Source: Lactiplantibacillus plajomi
Lineage (GTDB): Bacteria; Bacillota; Bacilli; Lactobacillales; Lactobacillaceae
NCBI RefSeq assembly: GCF_005405405.1
Contig: NZ_BJDZ01000017.1
Coordinates: 1-58,531 of the forward strand
Reading direction: 5' to 3'
DNA: 58,531 bases
Positions 56,587-58,531 of the stretch are shown piece after piece (position 1 is the first letter of the stretch; every line of letters begins with the position of its first letter). Under the pieces are notes generated by a model that was given only the letters and a program-made list of their open reading frames with translations, had not been told where the DNA came from and did no database searches. The position numbers and the translations under genes were made by a program.

Positions 56587-57993
56587 ATGTCACAAGCACA
56601 TACAACGGGCAAGGTCCTAGCCGGTACGGTTGGTGCCGTTGGTTTATTGCTTGCTACAGGCCAAGCTGCCAACGCAGCATCAGTCACGGTAAAAGCCAAT
56701 GATACCGTTTGGGGACTCGCCCAGGAACACGGCGTTTCCGTTCAAAGTATTGAACAATTAAATAAAATTAAAGCGCTTGATGCGCATACCGACTTAATTT
56801 TTGTCGGTCAGCAGTTACAAATTAACGGTTCAAAGCAGGGTACCGTTACGAAGACTTCGGCCACTAAGACCGGGTCACACACCGTTCAGGCCGGTGATAC
56901 GTTATGGGATCTTGCTGATCAATACCATACATCAGTTTATAAGTTACAAGTGCTTAATAACTTGTCCGGTGATTTAATTGTTACTGGTCAATCGTTGAAG
57001 GTTCCCGCAACGACTGAAGCTAAGACGACCACTAAACAAACGACACCGGTTTCATCCGCCGCTACGTCGTCAGTTGCGGCGTCGGCCCAAACGACCAACG
57101 TTAGTTCAACGAGTGCCGCCTCAGCAGTTACCAGCAGTGCCAAGACCAGCCAAGCTAGTGCGCAATCCGTTGCAAGTCAGGGTGCAACGAAGACCGCGAC
57201 GAGTGCGGCAACTAGTCAGGCACCGGCTAGCGTGGCCAGCTCGACGAGTGTTACTAGTCAAGCCACTAGTAGCGCGAGTCAGGATACCACTAGTACAACA
57301 CAAAGCTCAAATACGACGGTAAGTGCCGCTGCCGATACGCCGGCAGTTTCCAAGGCGCCAGTACAGCAGACAACCGCGGCCTCATCGGCTTCAACTACTC
57401 AGAATGCGGCAAGTAGCCACGCCACGAGTCAGGCGCAATCTAGTTCGACGAGTGCGGCTAGTTCGCAGGTAACGTCGTCTTCAACGACATCAACGGCAAG
57501 TGCCAGCTCGTCAGCGACGACTAACACCACCAACACGGTGAACGTTTCGGACTTGGTTTCCTCATCTAACTCGGCATCGTCAGTAACGACTTCTAACGTT
57601 GCGACGCAAAACACGAGCAACAGTGAGCTGACTAGTGGTTCGGTGACCGGGTTAGCGTTGAAGTTAGCCAACGCTAACATTCCTTACGTTTGGGGCGGGG
57701 CTAGCCTATCCGGCATGGATTGTTCTGGGCTGGTTGCCTACGTTTACCAACACGCAGCTGGGATTTCATTACCGCATAATACGGTGGCTCAGGAAGCAAA
57801 GGTTACCACTAAGTCGGTTGCCGATGCGCAGCCAGGCGACATCCTGTTCTGGGGTGCTCGTGGTGGCACTTATCACGACGCAATTTACATCGGTAATAAC
57901 CAGTTCGTTGCGGCGCCACAAGCCGGTGAGAACGTTAAGGTTCAAACAATTAGTAGTTACTTCATGCCGAGCTTTGCGGGTACCGTTAAGTAG
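56587..57993 (+). CDS. Secreted LysM-NlpC/P60 peptidoglycan hydrolase
   Basis: 468 residues. A signal peptide (about 1-31, ending QAANAA), LysM domains at about 33-79 and 98-141, a long Ser/Thr/Ala/Gln linker (about 142-345) and a C-terminal NlpC/P60 domain follow in order. The catalytic cysteine is C379 in MDCSGLVAYV and the histidine H430 in TYHDAIYIG. It should cleave peptide stems of peptidoglycan (gamma-D-Glu-diamino acid type) and help daughter-cell separation. GAAGGAG start site. Confidence 0.94.
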   Translation: MSQAHTTGKVLAGTVGAVGLLLATGQAANAASVTVKANDTVWGLAQEHGVSVQSIEQLNKIKALDAHTDLIFVGQQLQINGSKQGTVTKTSATKTGSHTVQAGDTLWDLADQYHTSVYKLQVLNNLSGDLIVTGQSLKVPATTEAKTTTKQTTPVSSAATSSVAASAQTTNVSSTSAASAVTSSAKTSQASAQSVASQGATKTATSAATSQAPASVASSTSVTSQATSSASQDTTSTTQSSNTTVSAAADTPAVSKAPVQQTTAASSASTTQNAASSHATSQAQSSSTSAASSQVTSSSTTSTASASSSATTNTTNTVNVSDLVSSSNSASSVTTSNVATQNTSNSELTSGSVTGLALKLANANIPYVWGGASLSGMDCSGLVAYVYQHAAGISLPHNTVAQEAKVTTKSVADAQPGDILFWGARGGTYHDAIYIGNNQFVAAPQAGENVKVQTISSYFMPSFAGTVK

Positions 57994-58012
57994 GGCGCAA
58001 TTAAAGATAATC

Positions 58013-58049
58013 AAAACGCTGTTAGGGGGGATTCCTAGCAGCGTTTTTT
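58013..58049 (+). terminator. Terminator of the LysM-NlpC/P60 gene
   Basis: AAAACGCTG/CAGCGTTTT with an inner TAGG/CCTA extension and six T. Confidence 0.85.
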
Positions 58050-58120
58050 CGTGTCGTTTGGTCGTTTGGTTGGCCGGTTATCTAACCATCTTTTTTATCT
58101 AAAAAAACTTAATAATATGA

Positions 58121-58149
58121 TTTAAACTTTAACAAGTTTGTGGTATATT
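58121..58149 (+). promoter_or_regulatory. Promoter of the 67-residue protein gene
   Basis: TTTAAA at 58121-58126 and TATATT at 58144-58149 with a TG extension (TGGTATATT), 17-bp spacer. Confidence 0.6.
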
Positions 58150-58206
58150 AAGTTTGCCGTTTTTCTATGCGAAAAATAAGAACATTGTTTTAAGGGAGTG
58201 TTTAAA

Positions 58207-58410
58207 GTGAGTAACAGATTTGAGATTCTGGAAGAATACCAAGAAGCTAATACGGAACTTGACCGGTTAAAGACGCTGGTTGCGAGTCAACGGGATCGCT
58301 CACGGGTAGTGACGCTGTACCCGCACTTAAAGGAGCGGGTCAGCCACTTATCCGAAAAATGTGAACAGCTTGATATGCTTCTGGAAGCAATTAACGCTTC
58401 TGAGGATTAA
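58207..58410 (+). CDS. Small helical protein of unknown function
   Basis: 67 residues from GTG 58207, 8 nt after AAGGGAG; an in-frame GTG at 58198 overlaps that site. The sequence is almost all predicted helix with heptad-like Leu/Glu/Lys spacing and one cysteine (SEKCEQLDML). It has no signal or membrane segment. I recognise no family. Its own promoter and ribosome site make it a likely real gene. Confidence 0.7.
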   Translation: MSNRFEILEEYQEANTELDRLKTLVASQRDRSRVVTLYPHLKERVSHLSEKCEQLDMLLEAINASED

Positions 58411-58440
58411 CATAAAAGCCAACCCCTAACTTTGCTATAG

Positions 58441-58496
58441 TCCCCTTAAGGTTGACAGATGAAAAACTATAATTTCGTCTATCAACTCTAAGGGGA
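58441..58496 (+). promoter_or_regulatory. Long hairpin sequestering the ribosome site of the last gene
   Basis: TCCCCTTAAGGTTGACAGAT plus GAAA (58441-58464) pairs with 58473-58496 over 24 positions with four non-complementary sites, closing an 8-nt loop. The 3' arm ends in AAGGGGA, the ribosome site 7 nt before ATG 58504. Read-through RNA would hide that site. Confidence 0.65.
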
Positions 58497-58503
58497 TTTT
58501 ACT

Positions 58504-58531
58504 ATGCCTAGAAGCAAATTCACGGCCGAAG
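58504..58531 (+). CDS. Partial CDS at window edge, candidate transposase
   Basis: Only nine codons are visible (MPRSKFTAE). The basic start followed by F-T-A-E resembles the first residues of several IS-encoded transposase OrfA proteins, and a hairpin hiding the ribosome site is typical of IS elements. The rest is outside the window, so the assignment is tentative. Confidence 0.4.

Noticed and set aside
57121-57303. Repetitive DNA in the linker of the LysM hydrolase as a possible CRISPR or tandem repeat
   Set aside because: Repeats are irregular Ser/Thr/Ala codons without fixed unit or spacers.

Overview
This window is a chromosomal segment from a low-to-moderate G+C Firmicute of the family Lactobacillaceae, most like the Lactiplantibacillus/Levilactobacillus lineages. 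Three things point there: the gene orders (spx-mecA-coiA-pepF-spxH-relQ-nadK-RluA-type synthase; DUF3397-mraZ-rsmH-ftsL-pbp2B-mraY-murD-murG-divIB-ftsA-ftsZ-sepF-ylmG-ylmH-divIVA-ileS; cysteine desulfurase-DUF1831-mnmA), the LPQTN-type sorting signal, and a diaminopimelate epimerase. I cannot name the species from the sequence alone.

Layout. 1-2235 is the tail of an rRNA operon: a partial 5S gene, a second complete 5S, and 21 tRNA genes, none of which encodes CCA. The 5S-Val-Lys unit and the fMet-Asp pair are each present twice. 2236-4365 is gene-poor, with a PspC-domain miniprotein, an HmoB/TRAP-like protein and probable decayed sequence. 4366-12117 is the conserved stress and stringent-response block: Spx, MecA, CoiA, PepF, SpxH (inverted relative to Bacillus), then the overlapping genes relQ, nadK and an RluA-family synthase. 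12131-22467 holds housekeeping genes: CutC, a 6-phosphogluconolactonase-type protein behind a perfect cre box, an orphan glucitol-type IIA-like protein, an AI-2E-family permease, a zinc-free S14, RlmA, BrnQ, a Rossmann-fold protein, TrmL and FtsK. 22543-39978 is the division and cell-wall cluster, ending in T-box-controlled ileS. 40121-45567 carries dapF, a Nudix hydrolase, a small membrane protein, mtnN, a cysteine desulfurase, DUF1831 and mnmA. 45713-51041 looks like inserted cargo: ktrB, a ktrA broken by a nonsense codon, and a 1014-residue mucus-binding-type surface protein. 51231-58531 has a histidine phosphatase, a TPR protein, recD2, prs, a LysM-NlpC/P60 hydrolase, an unknown 67-residue protein, and the first codons of what may be a transposase behind an RBS-sequestering hairpin.

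How the genes work together. Spx level is set by SpxH-guided ClpXP proteolysis, and MecA is a second Clp adaptor, so both adaptors and one client sit together. The dcw cluster makes lipid II (MraY, MurD, MurG), assembles the divisome (FtsA, FtsZ, SepF, DivIB, FtsL, Pbp2B) and places it (DivIVA). MraZ heads it, with three 10-bp-spaced GTGG repeats upstream that fit a MraZ operator. The desulfurase supplies sulfur to MnmA for tRNA 2-thiouridine.

Most of the window is well-conserved core genome. I see no CRISPR array, restriction system, prophage or obvious defence island. The best leads are the MraZ-type operator, the nonsense ktrA, the cre-associated IIA-like protein lacking its phosphoacceptor histidine, the perfect 20-bp palindrome before the surface-protein promoter, and the hairpin at the right edge.
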